DNA of 64,000 nucleotides. Source: Paenibacillus sp. XY044 (GTDB lineage: Bacteria > Bacillota > Bacilli > Paenibacillales > Paenibacillaceae). Location of the stretch: contig NZ_NQMO01000005.1 in the NCBI RefSeq assembly GCF_002257645.1, forward strand, positions 1 to 64,000, in the 5' to 3' direction. Both the position numbers and the translations under genes were made by a program. Shown piece after piece: positions 36,524 through 45,621 of this stretch (position 1 is the first letter of the stretch; every line of letters begins with the position of its first letter). Below the pieces are notes generated by a model. The model ran no database searches. It saw nothing but the letters and a program-made list of their open reading frames with translations, and was not told the origin of the DNA.

Positions 36524-38056
36524 CTAGTGATGCGCCCCATCCTTGCGCGCTCCCGGTCCCATCTGGGACATCTGGAGCCGTGATCCGCCCATCAGGGAGA
36601 CCGAAACCAGGGCAAGCACCGCCGGTATGACCGCCCACAGGAAGGCGTGGTCTACGGAAACGGAGAGCGCGCTGCTGATTTTCTCCATGATCGGTGCCGG
36701 AATGAGCGCTCTTCGCTCCGGCGAAAGCATCTGCTGCGGATCCATCGTGGCCGGCATATTCTGACCGGAAGCCCCGCCCAGGGTGCTGCTCAGCCGGTCA
36801 TTGAAGTCATTGCGCTGAATGATGCCGAAGATCGTAATTCCCACCGTCATCCCCAGCGAGCGCAGGAAGGAAATCGTCGAGTTGGCCGAGCCCCGCTGTC
36901 TGGCGTCCACGCCCTGGATAGCCGACATCCCAAGTACGGAGAACGAAAATCCCATCCCAAAGCCGGCTACCAGCATATAGATGGACAGCATCGTCCGTGT
37001 CGTCTCCGGCGTAATCGTGCCGAGCAGCAGCATGCCGCCGCCGAAAATGACTGCCGAAAGGATCATGATGCTGCGGAACGACATTTTGGAGGACAGCATG
37101 CCCCCTACCTGCGAGGCTACCACGGAACTGAGCGTCATCGGAAGTAGTATCAATCCGGAGTTAGTCGCATTTCCACCCATGACCCCTTGCACGAAAATCG
37201 GAATATACACCGCTGCGGTAATGAAAGCCGCTCCATAGAACAAGGCCGCTGCACTGCTGAAGGCGAACAGCCTTTTGCGGAACATGTCATAGGACACGAT
37301 CGGTTCGGCCACCTTGGCCTCCACAGCCAGGAATATGATCAGCAGCACGGCAAACGCGGCGAACAGTCCGATAATGACCGGCGAATCCCAGGCGTATTTG
37401 CTGCCGCCCAGCTCCAACGCAAACATGAGACTGACCACGGAGCCCACCAGCGTAGCTGCTCCCCAAATGTCGATCTTCTGCTTGGAGTGCTCATGAGACT
37501 CATGATAGAACAGCACCACCAGCAAAAAGGCTACGATGCCCAAAGGCAGGTTAATGTAAAAAATCCAGCGCCACTCCAGATAATCGGTGATATACGCCCC
37601 GAGAAGCGGTCCGAACAAGCTCGACACCCCGAAAACGGCGCCGAACATGCCCGCCATCTTACCTCTGGACTCGACCGGGAAAATATCAAACACGATCGTA
37701 AACGCAATCGGCACCAGCGCCCCGCCGCCGATTCCCTGAATCGCCCGGTAAATGCTCAGCTCGGTAATGCTGTGCGCCGTCCCGCACAAAACGGAACCTA
37801 GCAAGAACATGATGATCCCGAACACAAAAAATCTTTTCCTTCCATACATATCGGACAATTTGCCGAAGATCGGCATACCGGCCATCTCTGCCACCATATA
37901 GGCGGAGGTGACCCAGACGAATTGGTCCAGACCGCCCAGCTCGCCGACGATCGTCCCCATTGCGGTGGAGACGATCGTGTTGTCCATCGCCGCGATCAGC
38001 ACGCCGAGCAGCAGACCGGCGACGATCAGACCCAGCCTGTTCTTTTTCACTGCCAT
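36524..38056 (-). CDS. MFS drug exporter, DHA2 family (14 helices)
   Basis: 510 residues. Motif A is GKLSDMYGRKR in the first loop, motif D1 near MDNTIVSTAM, and motif C is in GPLLGAYITDYLEWRW. About 14 hydrophobic segments place it in the EmrB/QacA group of proton antiporters for lipophilic compounds. AAAGGGG sits 11 bases before the ATG at 38056. The gap from the second bactofilin gene is only 37 bp, so it is probably the last gene of the yhbD operon. Substrate unknown. Confidence 0.9.
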   Translation of the reverse strand: MAVKKNRLGLIVAGLLLGVLIAAMDNTIVSTAMGTIVGELGGLDQFVWVTSAYMVAEMAGMPIFGKLSDMYGRKRFFVFGIIMFLLGSVLCGTAHSITELSIYRAIQGIGGGALVPIAFTIVFDIFPVESRGKMAGMFGAVFGVSSLFGPLLGAYITDYLEWRWIFYINLPLGIVAFLLVVLFYHESHEHSKQKIDIWGAATLVGSVVSLMFALELGGSKYAWDSPVIIGLFAAFAVLLIIFLAVEAKVAEPIVSYDMFRKRLFAFSSAAALFYGAAFITAAVYIPIFVQGVMGGNATNSGLILLPMTLSSVVASQVGGMLSSKMSFRSIMILSAVIFGGGMLLLGTITPETTRTMLSIYMLVAGFGMGFSFSVLGMSAIQGVDARQRGSANSTISFLRSLGMTVGITIFGIIQRNDFNDRLSSTLGGASGQNMPATMDPQQMLSPERRALIPAPIMEKISSALSVSVDHAFLWAVIPAVLALVSVSLMGGSRLQMSQMGPGARKDGAHH

Positions 38057-38093
38057 GCTACGCACTACCCCTTTATATTGTTTTTAAAATACC

Positions 38094-38831
38094 CTATCCC
38101 AGCCGGACAAACCGGCCAACGCTTGCCGCCGTGTCCTGCTTGAATTCGTCTTTATATTCCACCAGTCCGATCTCGCACCCGCTGCCGATGTTCACCCTTC
38201 TGCCCCGAACGACGTCAGCTTTGGTGTTCTCAAGATAAACAACGTCGCCTTCTATGCTCTCCGCGCTGAGCTCCCCTCCGTCGTAATGGGAAGTCATCTT
38301 GCCGATCAAGGGAATCCCCAGCCCTTTCTTGACGGTGATCTTGGCACCCACGAGTTCCCCGATCCGGCTCGGTCCATACATCTTGATCTCGACTTGTTCG
38401 CTGTTCAGCATGCCCGGGATTTCCACCACGCCCCGCACGAGCAGTTCCTCCGTCTGGCCGGATGCCGCCCGGAGGCCACCGTTGATCTTGACGAAATCCG
38501 AAGACACATTGCCGCCGACATCAAGTTCGCCGTTGATGCTGACGCTTTTCAACTGCAGATCCCCGGACACTCTTACCTCGCCCTGAGACTTCAGCAGTCC
38601 GCCCTGAAGGTTCTCCCGGACGTTCAGCGATCCGTTGATGGATGCCGTTTCCGTGATCAGGGAGCCGTTCACCTGTGCCGTGCCCAGGCATTTAAACAGC
38701 CCGCAGTCCGCCGTGCTGCTGATTTCCGCGTCACCCATAATTTTGACCTGGTTAAAAGATCCGCCCCCCGAGCTGCCGCTGCCCGTAATTTTCATATCGC
38801 CAAGCCCGTGGCGGTTTCCATTTGTCGTCAT
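38094..38831 (-). CDS. yhbF: bactofilin-like polymer-forming protein (YhbF-like)
   Basis: 245 residues of repeating short beta-strands (GSLITETASINGSLNV, GELDVGGNVSSDFVKI), the right-handed beta-helix of bactofilins, which polymerise without nucleotide. The C-terminal third repeats the pattern after a short charged section. GGAGG lies 8 bases before the ATG at 38831. It is paralogous to the next gene upstream. In B. subtilis YhbE and YhbF (also called BacE/BacF) are needed for flagellar assembly; the order yhbD-yhbE-yhbF is the same here. Confidence 0.85.
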   Translation of the reverse strand: MTTNGNRHGLGDMKITGSGSSGGGSFNQVKIMGDAEISSTADCGLFKCLGTAQVNGSLITETASINGSLNVRENLQGGLLKSQGEVRVSGDLQLKSVSINGELDVGGNVSSDFVKINGGLRAASGQTEELLVRGVVEIPGMLNSEQVEIKMYGPSRIGELVGAKITVKKGLGIPLIGKMTSHYDGGELSAESIEGDVVYLENTKADVVRGRRVNIGSGCEIGLVEYKDEFKQDTAASVGRFVRLG

Positions 38832-38947
38832 GACCTCTTCCTCCTTATGAATACCCGGTCGTCCGGGCATTCCTTGAATGTTTCCTCATGCATCTGTGTT
38901 GGATCTATTGATCTTTTCTGCTTAGCCAGTCGGCTTCAGAGCCTTTT

Positions 38948-39673
38948 TCAAATCCGCTTCGTCGATCCGATTTGAGCGTCTCCGTCCCGCTTAAGGTCGA
39001 CCTTGTATTCGACCCTGCCGATTTTGCAGCCGGGGCCGATCCGCACTTCGCTGCCGCGGACGATATCCGCTTCCGTATATTCCAGGTCCACGAAGTCCCC
39101 CTCAATGAGATCCGCTTTCAGGCGGTTGTTGAAGACCTGGGCCAACTGCTGCAGAATGGACGTCTTCTTCAATCTGCGCACCGTAATGTGATCCCCGCCG
39201 ATTTCCTTAGCCTTGCTGGGCAAGCTCATCTTCAAGTCGATCAAGCCTGCGTTCAGTAGCCCATCCACCGCAAACCCGCCATGAACCGAAAGCACCTCGC
39301 ACTGGACGTCCCCTCTCGATTTCAGGCTGCCCGACACTTCCACCTTCTCGCTGTTGAGCCCCTTATCCAGGGTAACCTTGCCGTTGATCGTAGCCGATTC
39401 GCTGCAGTTTGTCATCTCTTTGACGGTTCCCATGCCGTCCATAACCAGACGCTCGGTCGATAAATCGCCGTCAATCGTCATCGTCCCGTTGATCTTGACC
39501 GTTTCCCCCAGCACTGAACCCGAAATGCTCAGGGTGCCGTTGGAATCCAGCGCAATGCAGTCTATATCACCATTGATCCGGCTGATCCCATCAATCCTTA
39601 CCGTTTTATACACGCCGGACGCCACCGTCCCGATGCCCGACATCGACATGTCATGTCTTTGTTCCCGCTCCAT
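38948..39673 (-). CDS. yhbE: bactofilin-like polymer-forming protein (YhbE-like)
   Basis: 241 residues, the same repeat fold as its downstream paralogue (GTLSISGSVLGETVKINGTMTIDGDL is typical, given here in part: SGSVLGETVKINGTM). Both end with the matching motif GSEVRIGPGCKIGRVEYK / GRRVNIGSGCEIGLVEYK, so they arose by duplication and probably co-polymerise. CGGAGG sits 9 bases before the ATG. It begins 4 bp after the yhbD stop. Confidence 0.86.
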   Translation of the reverse strand: MEREQRHDMSMSGIGTVASGVYKTVRIDGISRINGDIDCIALDSNGTLSISGSVLGETVKINGTMTIDGDLSTERLVMDGMGTVKEMTNCSESATINGKVTLDKGLNSEKVEVSGSLKSRGDVQCEVLSVHGGFAVDGLLNAGLIDLKMSLPSKAKEIGGDHITVRRLKKTSILQQLAQVFNNRLKADLIEGDFVDLEYTEADIVRGSEVRIGPGCKIGRVEYKVDLKRDGDAQIGSTKRI

Positions 39674-39677
39674 CGCC

Positions 39678-40313
39678 TCAAACCTCCGATTGGTTGATTT
39701 TCAATTTCAATTCCTCGATACAGCCTCTTAAAGGCAGGCGGAACACCCACTTGGCATCCCGGTCCACATATAAATGCTCAGTAGTCTCGACCAGCAGGAG
39801 CAGCGGCACACCCATTTTGCGGACGAGCGCCAGCTCGCACGGTTTGCTTGCCACCTTGGCGTAATGTTCCCGCATCAGGGAAAGCAGCATTTTGCCTTCT
39901 TCCCGGGTGATCTCTCCGCTCTTCAGCAGCTTCTCCAGAACATAGACCGAGAAAATGTCGGCGAACGTCAGCGCATCCTGCTTCCCCAGCTCCTGTTCGA
40001 ACAAATCCAGCGTCAGACTTGTAACAATGTTACGTTTCAGGAGTTCGCCATGGGTCATCGATATTTCGCCGGAGCTCGGCGAAAACACATCGGCCAGCTC
40101 GTCGAGGGACAAGCCGTCCTTCATATTGATAATGCGGTCTATGCGCTGCAGTATTTTTTGCTTCGGAAAAAAGGTCTCCTGTCCCGTAAAGGAAGACTTG
40201 CGGATAAACCATTCCTCGGGAATGAGGTTTTTCCGCTTCCAGCGGTACAGCTGTCCATAGGAAATCCCAGTCAGCTCCAAGAGATCCTTTTTGGAAATCT
40301 CTTCATCGTTCAT
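39678..40313 (-). CDS. yhbD: YhbD-like protein with MerR-type winged helix (DUF4004)
   Basis: 211 residues. The N-terminal ~70 residues form a MerR-like HTH (KKDLLELTGISYGQLYRWKR, then FPKQKILQRIDRI). The rest is mostly helical, with no known effector domain. First gene of yhbD-yhbE-yhbF; GAGGAGG precedes the ATG. Its promoter carries a palindrome in the spacer, the place where MerR proteins bind, so autoregulation and control of the bactofilins is a reasonable inference. Confidence 0.8.
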   Translation of the reverse strand: MNDEEISKKDLLELTGISYGQLYRWKRKNLIPEEWFIRKSSFTGQETFFPKQKILQRIDRIINMKDGLSLDELADVFSPSSGEISMTHGELLKRNIVTSLTLDLFEQELGKQDALTFADIFSVYVLEKLLKSGEITREEGKMLLSLMREHYAKVASKPCELALVRKMGVPLLLLVETTEHLYVDRDAKWVFRLPLRGCIEELKLKINQSEV

Positions 40314-40333
40314 TGCACATCCTCCTCGCAGAA

Positions 40334-40364
40334 ATAATGTAACATAACATTGTTACGTTGTAAA
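40334..40364 (-). promoter_or_regulatory. yhbD promoter with MerR-style operator in the spacer
   Basis: Minus strand TTTACA (40359-40364), then either TACATT after 17 bp (40336-40341) or CATTAT after 19 bp (40334-40339). The perfect palindrome GTAACA-N6-TGTTAC (40339-40356) fills the spacer. A long spacer with a central palindrome is the hallmark of MerR-controlled promoters. Confidence 0.55.
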
Positions 40365-40394
40365 TACGGCAAATGAAAATAAGAGGGACCGAAC

Positions 40395-40427
40395 GAAAAA
40401 AAGACGCCTCCAAAGGGAAGCGCCTTT
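40395..40427 (-). terminator. intrinsic terminator after argH
   Basis: Twelve-bp stem with wobbles (40400-40411 with 40416-40427), loop CTTT, then T7 on the minus strand. It closes the arginine operon. Confidence 0.85.
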
Positions 40428-40508
40428 TTATTGCCTGCTATTTTCGAATCCATGCTTACAATTTGCCTGAAGCCGAACCCGGCTCAACCAAACCTGTTAT
40501 GGCGATCG

Positions 40509-41912
40509 TTACACATGCTCGGCAAGCCACTGCTCCGTCATGCTGAGCAGCACTTCGCCGCGCTTAATCGCTTCAGCCACCTGATCCGTCGCCGTGCCTC
40601 CGTACACATTACGGGCGTTCACGACGGTCTCCGGCTGCAGCACCCGATAGATGGTGTCGTCGAACAGCGGCGAGAACTGCTGGAATTCTTCCAGCGTCAG
40701 GTCGAGCAAATATTTGCCCTGCTGGATGCAGTACAGTACCGTCTTGCCGATGACTTCATGCGCCTGGCGGAACGGCAGCCCTTTGCCGACGAGGAAGTCG
40801 GCGATGTCCGTCGCGTTCGAGAAGTCCTGGTTGACCGCTTCGCGCATGCGGCCCTTGTTCACCTTCATCGTGGCGATCATCGGCGCAAACAGCTGCAGGG
40901 CCCCTTCCAGCGTGGCCACTGTGTCGAACATGCCTTCCTTGTCTTCCTGCATATCCTTGTTGTACGCCAAAGGCAGCGACTTGAGGACGGTCAGGAGACC
41001 CATCAAGTTGCCGTACACGCGGCCGGTTTTACCGCGAACGAGCTCCGGCACGTCCGGGTTTTTCTTCTGCGGCATGATGCTGCTGCCGGTACAGAAGGCG
41101 TCGTCCAGCTCGATAAAGTTAAATTCCGTGCTGCTCCACAGCACCAGCTCTTCGGACAGGCGGGAGAGATGCATCATGATGATGGACGCGTGGGACAGGA
41201 ACTCCACGATAAAATCGCGGTCGCTTACCGCATCCAGACTGTTCTCGTAGACCCGGTCAAATTGCAGCTGCTCCGCCACGAAATGGCGGTCGATCGGGAA
41301 CGTCGTCCCGGCCAGGGCGCCGGCGCCGAGCGGCAGGACGTTAATGCGCTTGTAGCTGTCCATGAGCCGCTCGATATCGCGCTGGAACATGGAGACGTAC
41401 GCCATCAGATGATGGGCGAACAGAATCGGCTGCGCCCGCTGCAGATGCGTATATCCCGGGATGATCGTATCCAGGTTGTCCCGGGCTTGTCCGATCAGCG
41501 ATTTTTGCAGCTCATGCAGCATACCGGCCAGCTCGACGACCCGCTTGCGCAAATACAGGTGCATATCGGTCGCCACCTGATCGTTCCGGCTGCGTCCCGT
41601 ATGCAGCTTGCCTCCAACCGGGCCGATCTCGGCAATCAGATTTTTTTCCACGTTCATATGGATATCCTCGTCCGCTACCGAAAACTCGATGTCGCCGCGG
41701 CGGATTTTTTCCAGCACGGTTTGCAGCCCCGCCTTGATCGTCTCCACGTCCTCCTGCGGAACGATTCCGCATTTGCCCAGCATCGTCACATGTGCCAGGC
41801 TGCCTTGAATATCCTCCTCGGCGAGCGCCTGGTCAAAACCGATCGAAGCCGTATATTCGTCTACCAGATGGTTGGTTTGCTTTGTAAAGCGCCCTCCCCA
41901 CAGTTTGCCCAC
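40509..41912 (-). CDS. argH: argininosuccinate lyase
   Basis: 467 residues. Splits argininosuccinate to arginine and fumarate, the last step. The fumarase/aspartase signature is GSSIMPQKKNPD; HTGRSRNDQVATD and TAYTHLQ-like (PGYTHLQRAQP) motifs are present. The start is GTG after AGAGGGGAGAG. Last gene of argCJBDFGH. Confidence 0.98.
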   Translation of the reverse strand: MGKLWGGRFTKQTNHLVDEYTASIGFDQALAEEDIQGSLAHVTMLGKCGIVPQEDVETIKAGLQTVLEKIRRGDIEFSVADEDIHMNVEKNLIAEIGPVGGKLHTGRSRNDQVATDMHLYLRKRVVELAGMLHELQKSLIGQARDNLDTIIPGYTHLQRAQPILFAHHLMAYVSMFQRDIERLMDSYKRINVLPLGAGALAGTTFPIDRHFVAEQLQFDRVYENSLDAVSDRDFIVEFLSHASIIMMHLSRLSEELVLWSSTEFNFIELDDAFCTGSSIMPQKKNPDVPELVRGKTGRVYGNLMGLLTVLKSLPLAYNKDMQEDKEGMFDTVATLEGALQLFAPMIATMKVNKGRMREAVNQDFSNATDIADFLVGKGLPFRQAHEVIGKTVLYCIQQGKYLLDLTLEEFQQFSPLFDDTIYRVLQPETVVNARNVYGGTATDQVAEAIKRGEVLLSMTEQWLAEHV

Positions 41913-42020
41913 TATCGTTCTCTCCCCTCTTGCTTGACAGCAGAGGGCCGCTCCTTCCCGTGACCGACAAGGAACGGCCCCCCTACGACATGCTTTTGCT
42001 GTTGATTATATCATGAAAAA

Positions 42021-43253
42021 TTACTTGCTTTGTTCGACGCCTGTGCCGACTTTAAGACGCAGGGCGTTCAGATGGATAAAGCCGGTAGCATCCCCTTGAT
42101 CGTACGCTTGGGTCGGATCGGCTTCCATCGTGGCGATGTCCGGGTTGTACAGGCTGACCGGGCTCTTCACGCCAGCGGCGATGATATTGCCCTTGTACAG
42201 CTTCACGCGTACCGTACCGGTCACGTTCTTCTGGCTTTCGGTCACGAGCGCCTGCAGTGCCAAACGTTCCGGTGCGAACCAGAAACCGTTGTACACGAGC
42301 GTGCTGTAACGGGTGATCAGGCTGTCGCGCAGGTTCATCACTTCGCGGTCCATCGTGATCGACTCCATTTTGCGGTGCGCAGTGAACAGGATCGTGCCTC
42401 CTGGCGTTTCATATACGCCGCGGCTCTTCATGCCGACGAAACGGTTCTCCACCATATCCACGCGGCCGATGCCGTGTTTGCCGCCGAGCTCGTTGAGACG
42501 ATCCATCACGGCCAGCGGGTTCAGCTTTTCGCCGTTAATGGCGACGCAGTTCCCCTGTACAAAATCGAGCTCCACGTATTCCGCTTCGTTCGGCGCATCC
42601 TCAGGGGAAACGCTGAGCAGGTACATGTCTTTATTTTCAGGCGCGCTGGCATCGAACCAAGGATCCTCCAACACGCCGCTCTCATAACTGATATGCAGCA
42701 AATTGCGGTCCATCGAATAAGGCTTCGCCGCTGAGGCGGTGACCGGAATGCCGTGCTTCTCGGCAAAAGCGATCATTTCCGCGCGTCCCGGGAACTCGTT
42801 ACGGAACTCCTCAAGCCGCCATGGAGCGATGACTTTGATGTCCGGAGCCAAGGCCGCAGCCGCCAGCTCGAAACGCACCTGGTCGTTCCCTTTCCCTGTT
42901 GCTCCGTGCGCAATCGCGGTCGCGCCTTCCGCGCGGGCGATGTCCACCATACGCTTGGCGATCAGCGGGCGCGCAATGCTCGTGCCGAGCAGGTACTGCC
43001 CCTCATACAGCGCTCCCGATTGGAACATCGGGAAGATGAAATCCTGGGCGAATTCGTCCTGCAGATCGTCGATGTATACTTTCGAGGCGCCAGTAGCCAG
43101 TGCCTTTTCCTCCAAGCCGTCCAGCTCTTCCCTCTGCCCGATATCGGCCGTAAACGCGATGATTTCGGCATCATACGTTTCCTTGAGCCATTTCAGAATG
43201 ACCGACGTATCCAGACCTCCGGAATACGCAAGTACGATTTTTTCCTTTGCCAT
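42021..43253 (-). CDS. argG: argininosuccinate synthase
   Basis: 410 residues. Joins citrulline and aspartate using ATP. The PP-loop AYSGGLDTSVI is at the N-terminus; GATGKGNDQVRFE and EGQYLLGTSIARP are family motifs. AGGAGAGGGAG precedes the ATG. It follows argF by about 96 bp and precedes argH by about 108 bp, the largest gaps of the cluster, so an internal promoter or processing site is possible. Confidence 0.98.
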   Translation of the reverse strand: MAKEKIVLAYSGGLDTSVILKWLKETYDAEIIAFTADIGQREELDGLEEKALATGASKVYIDDLQDEFAQDFIFPMFQSGALYEGQYLLGTSIARPLIAKRMVDIARAEGATAIAHGATGKGNDQVRFELAAAALAPDIKVIAPWRLEEFRNEFPGRAEMIAFAEKHGIPVTASAAKPYSMDRNLLHISYESGVLEDPWFDASAPENKDMYLLSVSPEDAPNEAEYVELDFVQGNCVAINGEKLNPLAVMDRLNELGGKHGIGRVDMVENRFVGMKSRGVYETPGGTILFTAHRKMESITMDREVMNLRDSLITRYSTLVYNGFWFAPERLALQALVTESQKNVTGTVRVKLYKGNIIAAGVKSPVSLYNPDIATMEADPTQAYDQGDATGFIHLNALRLKVGTGVEQSK

Positions 43254-43349
43254 GTCTTAACTCCCTCTCCTGACTAATCTAAAAAACTGAGGAACCGGAT
43301 ATCCAAACCTCCGGGCTATCCGGCACCGATACATCCGAGTCCAATAGGT

Positions 43350-44309
43350 TTACCCCATCAATGCGGCCATCAGCGCTTTTTGCGCATGCAGACGGTTTTC
43401 GGCCTGGTCGAAAATGACCGAGTTTTTGCCGTCGATGACCCCTTCGCTCACTTCTTCCCCACGGTGTGCCGGCAGGCAGTGCATGAACAGATAGTCTGCC
43501 TTCGCCAGCTGCGCCAGCTTCTCGTCGACTTGATAATTTTTGAACGCCGCCTCGCGGACCTTCTGCTCTTCCTCAAAGCCCATGCTGGCCCATACGTCGG
43601 TATAAATGACGTCCGCGTCCTTCACCGCTTCTTCCGGACTGTTCGTAACCACGATCTGCGCACCGCTCTCCTTGGCAATCTCTTGGCTTGCCTTCACTAC
43701 GGCCGGATCTGGGGTGTACCCTTCCGGACTTGCGATCGATACGTTCACGCCCAGCTTGGCGCCGCCGATCATCAAGGAATGGGCCATGTTGTTGCCGTCG
43801 CCGATGTAGGCGAGCTTCAGGCCTTTCAGCTGGCCTTTTTGCTCATAGATCGTCTGGTAGTCCGCCAGCACCTGGCACGGATGCGCCAGATCGCTCAGGC
43901 CGTTAATCACGGGAACGGAGGCGTATTTCGCCAGATCCGTCACATTGTGATGCCCGAAGGTGCGGATCATGATGCCGTCCAGGTAACGCGACAGCACCTG
44001 CGCCGTATCGCTGATAATTTCCCCGCGTCCGAGCTGAATATCGTTTTTGCTTAAAAAGAGCGCGTGGGCTCCGAGCTGGAACGCCCCCACTTCGAACGAC
44101 ACCCGGGTACGGGTGGACGATTTTTCGAAAATAAGTCCGATCGTTTTACCCTTCAGCGGCTGGTATTCCTCGCCGTTCTTCTGCTTGCGCTTGAGTTCGA
44201 TCGCCAGATCGATCAAGTACTGAATTTCTTCCGGCGTATAATCGTCGAGCTCCAGCAGGTCTCTTCCCTTCAGGTCGATATCCTGCAGCAGCCCGGTTTG
44301 GCTCAACAT
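43350..44309 (-). CDS. argF: ornithine carbamoyltransferase
   Basis: 319 residues. Makes citrulline from ornithine and carbamoyl phosphate. SSTRTRVSFE binds carbamoyl phosphate, HPCQVLADYQT and HCLPAHRGEEV complete the active site. AAAGGAGG lies 8 bases before the ATG at 44309, which fixes the start against an upstream one. No carbamoyl phosphate synthase gene is nearby, so that substrate comes from elsewhere. Confidence 0.98.
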   Translation of the reverse strand: MLSQTGLLQDIDLKGRDLLELDDYTPEEIQYLIDLAIELKRKQKNGEEYQPLKGKTIGLIFEKSSTRTRVSFEVGAFQLGAHALFLSKNDIQLGRGEIISDTAQVLSRYLDGIMIRTFGHHNVTDLAKYASVPVINGLSDLAHPCQVLADYQTIYEQKGQLKGLKLAYIGDGNNMAHSLMIGGAKLGVNVSIASPEGYTPDPAVVKASQEIAKESGAQIVVTNSPEEAVKDADVIYTDVWASMGFEEEQKVREAAFKNYQVDEKLAQLAKADYLFMHCLPAHRGEEVSEGVIDGKNSVIFDQAENRLHAQKALMAALMG

Positions 44310-44352
44310 CGTTACGTCCTCCTTTGTCATTGCATGCTCTAATGCTGCCCTG

Positions 44353-45549
44353 CTACGCTTTGTTCACAGCGGTATGATCATGGATCAGCTCGGCAATCAT
44401 GCCGACGGCCTGATCGATTTCTTCTTTGGTAATATACAGGTTCGGAAGCAGGCGGATCACGTTCGGTCCGGCGGTCACGAACAGCAGGCCGCGTTTCTGC
44501 CCTTCCAGCACGATGTCGTTCACCGGCTCCCTGCATTCGATGCCGATGAGCAGCCCTAAGCCGCGCACTTCATTGACAAAAGGATGCACAGCCACCTTCT
44601 CGTTCAGCTGCTGGATCAAATACTCGCCCATGTCCGCGGCGCGCTGCGGCAGCTGGTCCTCGAGAATCGTCTCGATCGTGGCGATCATCGCCGCCGTCGC
44701 GATCGGTGTACCGCCGAAGGTGGAGGCGTGGCTGCCCGGCGTAAACGCATCTTTCAAATAGCCTTTACCGAGCATCGCCCCAGCCGGGAACCCGCTGGCG
44801 ATGCCTTTGGCGAGCGTGAAAATATCCGGCTCGATGCCGTAATGCTCATGAGCGAACAGCTTGCCTGTACGTCCCATGCCGGTCTGTACCTCGTCGATGA
44901 TGAGCAGAAGTCCGTGCTGCTCGCACAGCGCCTTCACTTCCTTCAAGAAGTCCGGCTGCACGACGAGCACGCCTCCTTCCGCCAGCACCATCTCGATCAT
45001 GATCGCTGCCGTATCCGGGCCGATGGCCGCTTTCAGCGCGTCCAGATCATGCAGCGGTACGCTCTTGAAGCCGGCAGGCAGCGGCAGGAAGCCGTCCTTC
45101 ACCTTGTCCTGGCCGGTAGCCGTCAGGGTAGCCAGCGTGCGTCCGTGGAAGGATTGATGGAACGTGATCATTTCGAAGCGTCCGGTGCCTTTCACTTTCT
45201 GATGATAACGGCGGGCCAGCTTGATAGCCGCTTCGTTCGCTTCCGCGCCGCTGTTGCAGAAGAACACCGCATCCGCGCAGCTGTTAGCGGTCAGCAGGGA
45301 GGCCACTTTCTCCTGATTCGGAATGTGGAACAGGTTCGATACATGCCACAGCTCATCCAGCTGGGCTTTCAGCTTCTCGGTCACTTTCTGCGGCGCATGG
45401 CCCAGATTGGTCACCGCCAGACCGCACATAAAATCGAGGTATTTGTTCCCCTTGTCGTCCCACAGCCAGCTCCCTTGCCCTTTTACCAGGCTGATCGGAT
45501 ATCTGGCGTACGTTTGAAACAATGAGCTTGCCTGTTCGCTTGCACTCAT
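44353..45549 (-). CDS. argD: acetylornithine aminotransferase
   Basis: 398 residues. PLP enzyme converting N-acetylglutamate semialdehyde to N-acetylornithine. Key parts are the PLP aspartate in LLIIDEVQTGMGRTG and the Schiff-base lysine in IFTLAKGIASG; FCNSGAEANEAAIK binds the phosphate. GAAGGAG sits 10 bases before the ATG. Confidence 0.97.
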   Translation of the reverse strand: MSASEQASSLFQTYARYPISLVKGQGSWLWDDKGNKYLDFMCGLAVTNLGHAPQKVTEKLKAQLDELWHVSNLFHIPNQEKVASLLTANSCADAVFFCNSGAEANEAAIKLARRYHQKVKGTGRFEMITFHQSFHGRTLATLTATGQDKVKDGFLPLPAGFKSVPLHDLDALKAAIGPDTAAIMIEMVLAEGGVLVVQPDFLKEVKALCEQHGLLLIIDEVQTGMGRTGKLFAHEHYGIEPDIFTLAKGIASGFPAGAMLGKGYLKDAFTPGSHASTFGGTPIATAAMIATIETILEDQLPQRAADMGEYLIQQLNEKVAVHPFVNEVRGLGLLIGIECREPVNDIVLEGQKRGLLFVTAGPNVIRLLPNLYITKEEIDQAVGMIAELIHDHTAVNKA

Positions 45550-45621
45550 CCCTAATCACTCCTTCTCCCGGAGCCGCAGGTTCATCCCTGTGCCCCTGTA
45601 TCATATCGTCATGCCTTTATT

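Noticed and set aside
40021..40033. Palindrome GTAACAATGTTAC inside the yhbD coding region as an operator
   Set aside because: It encodes an ordinary run of residues (NIVT) and has a different gap from the promoter copy; it may be chance.
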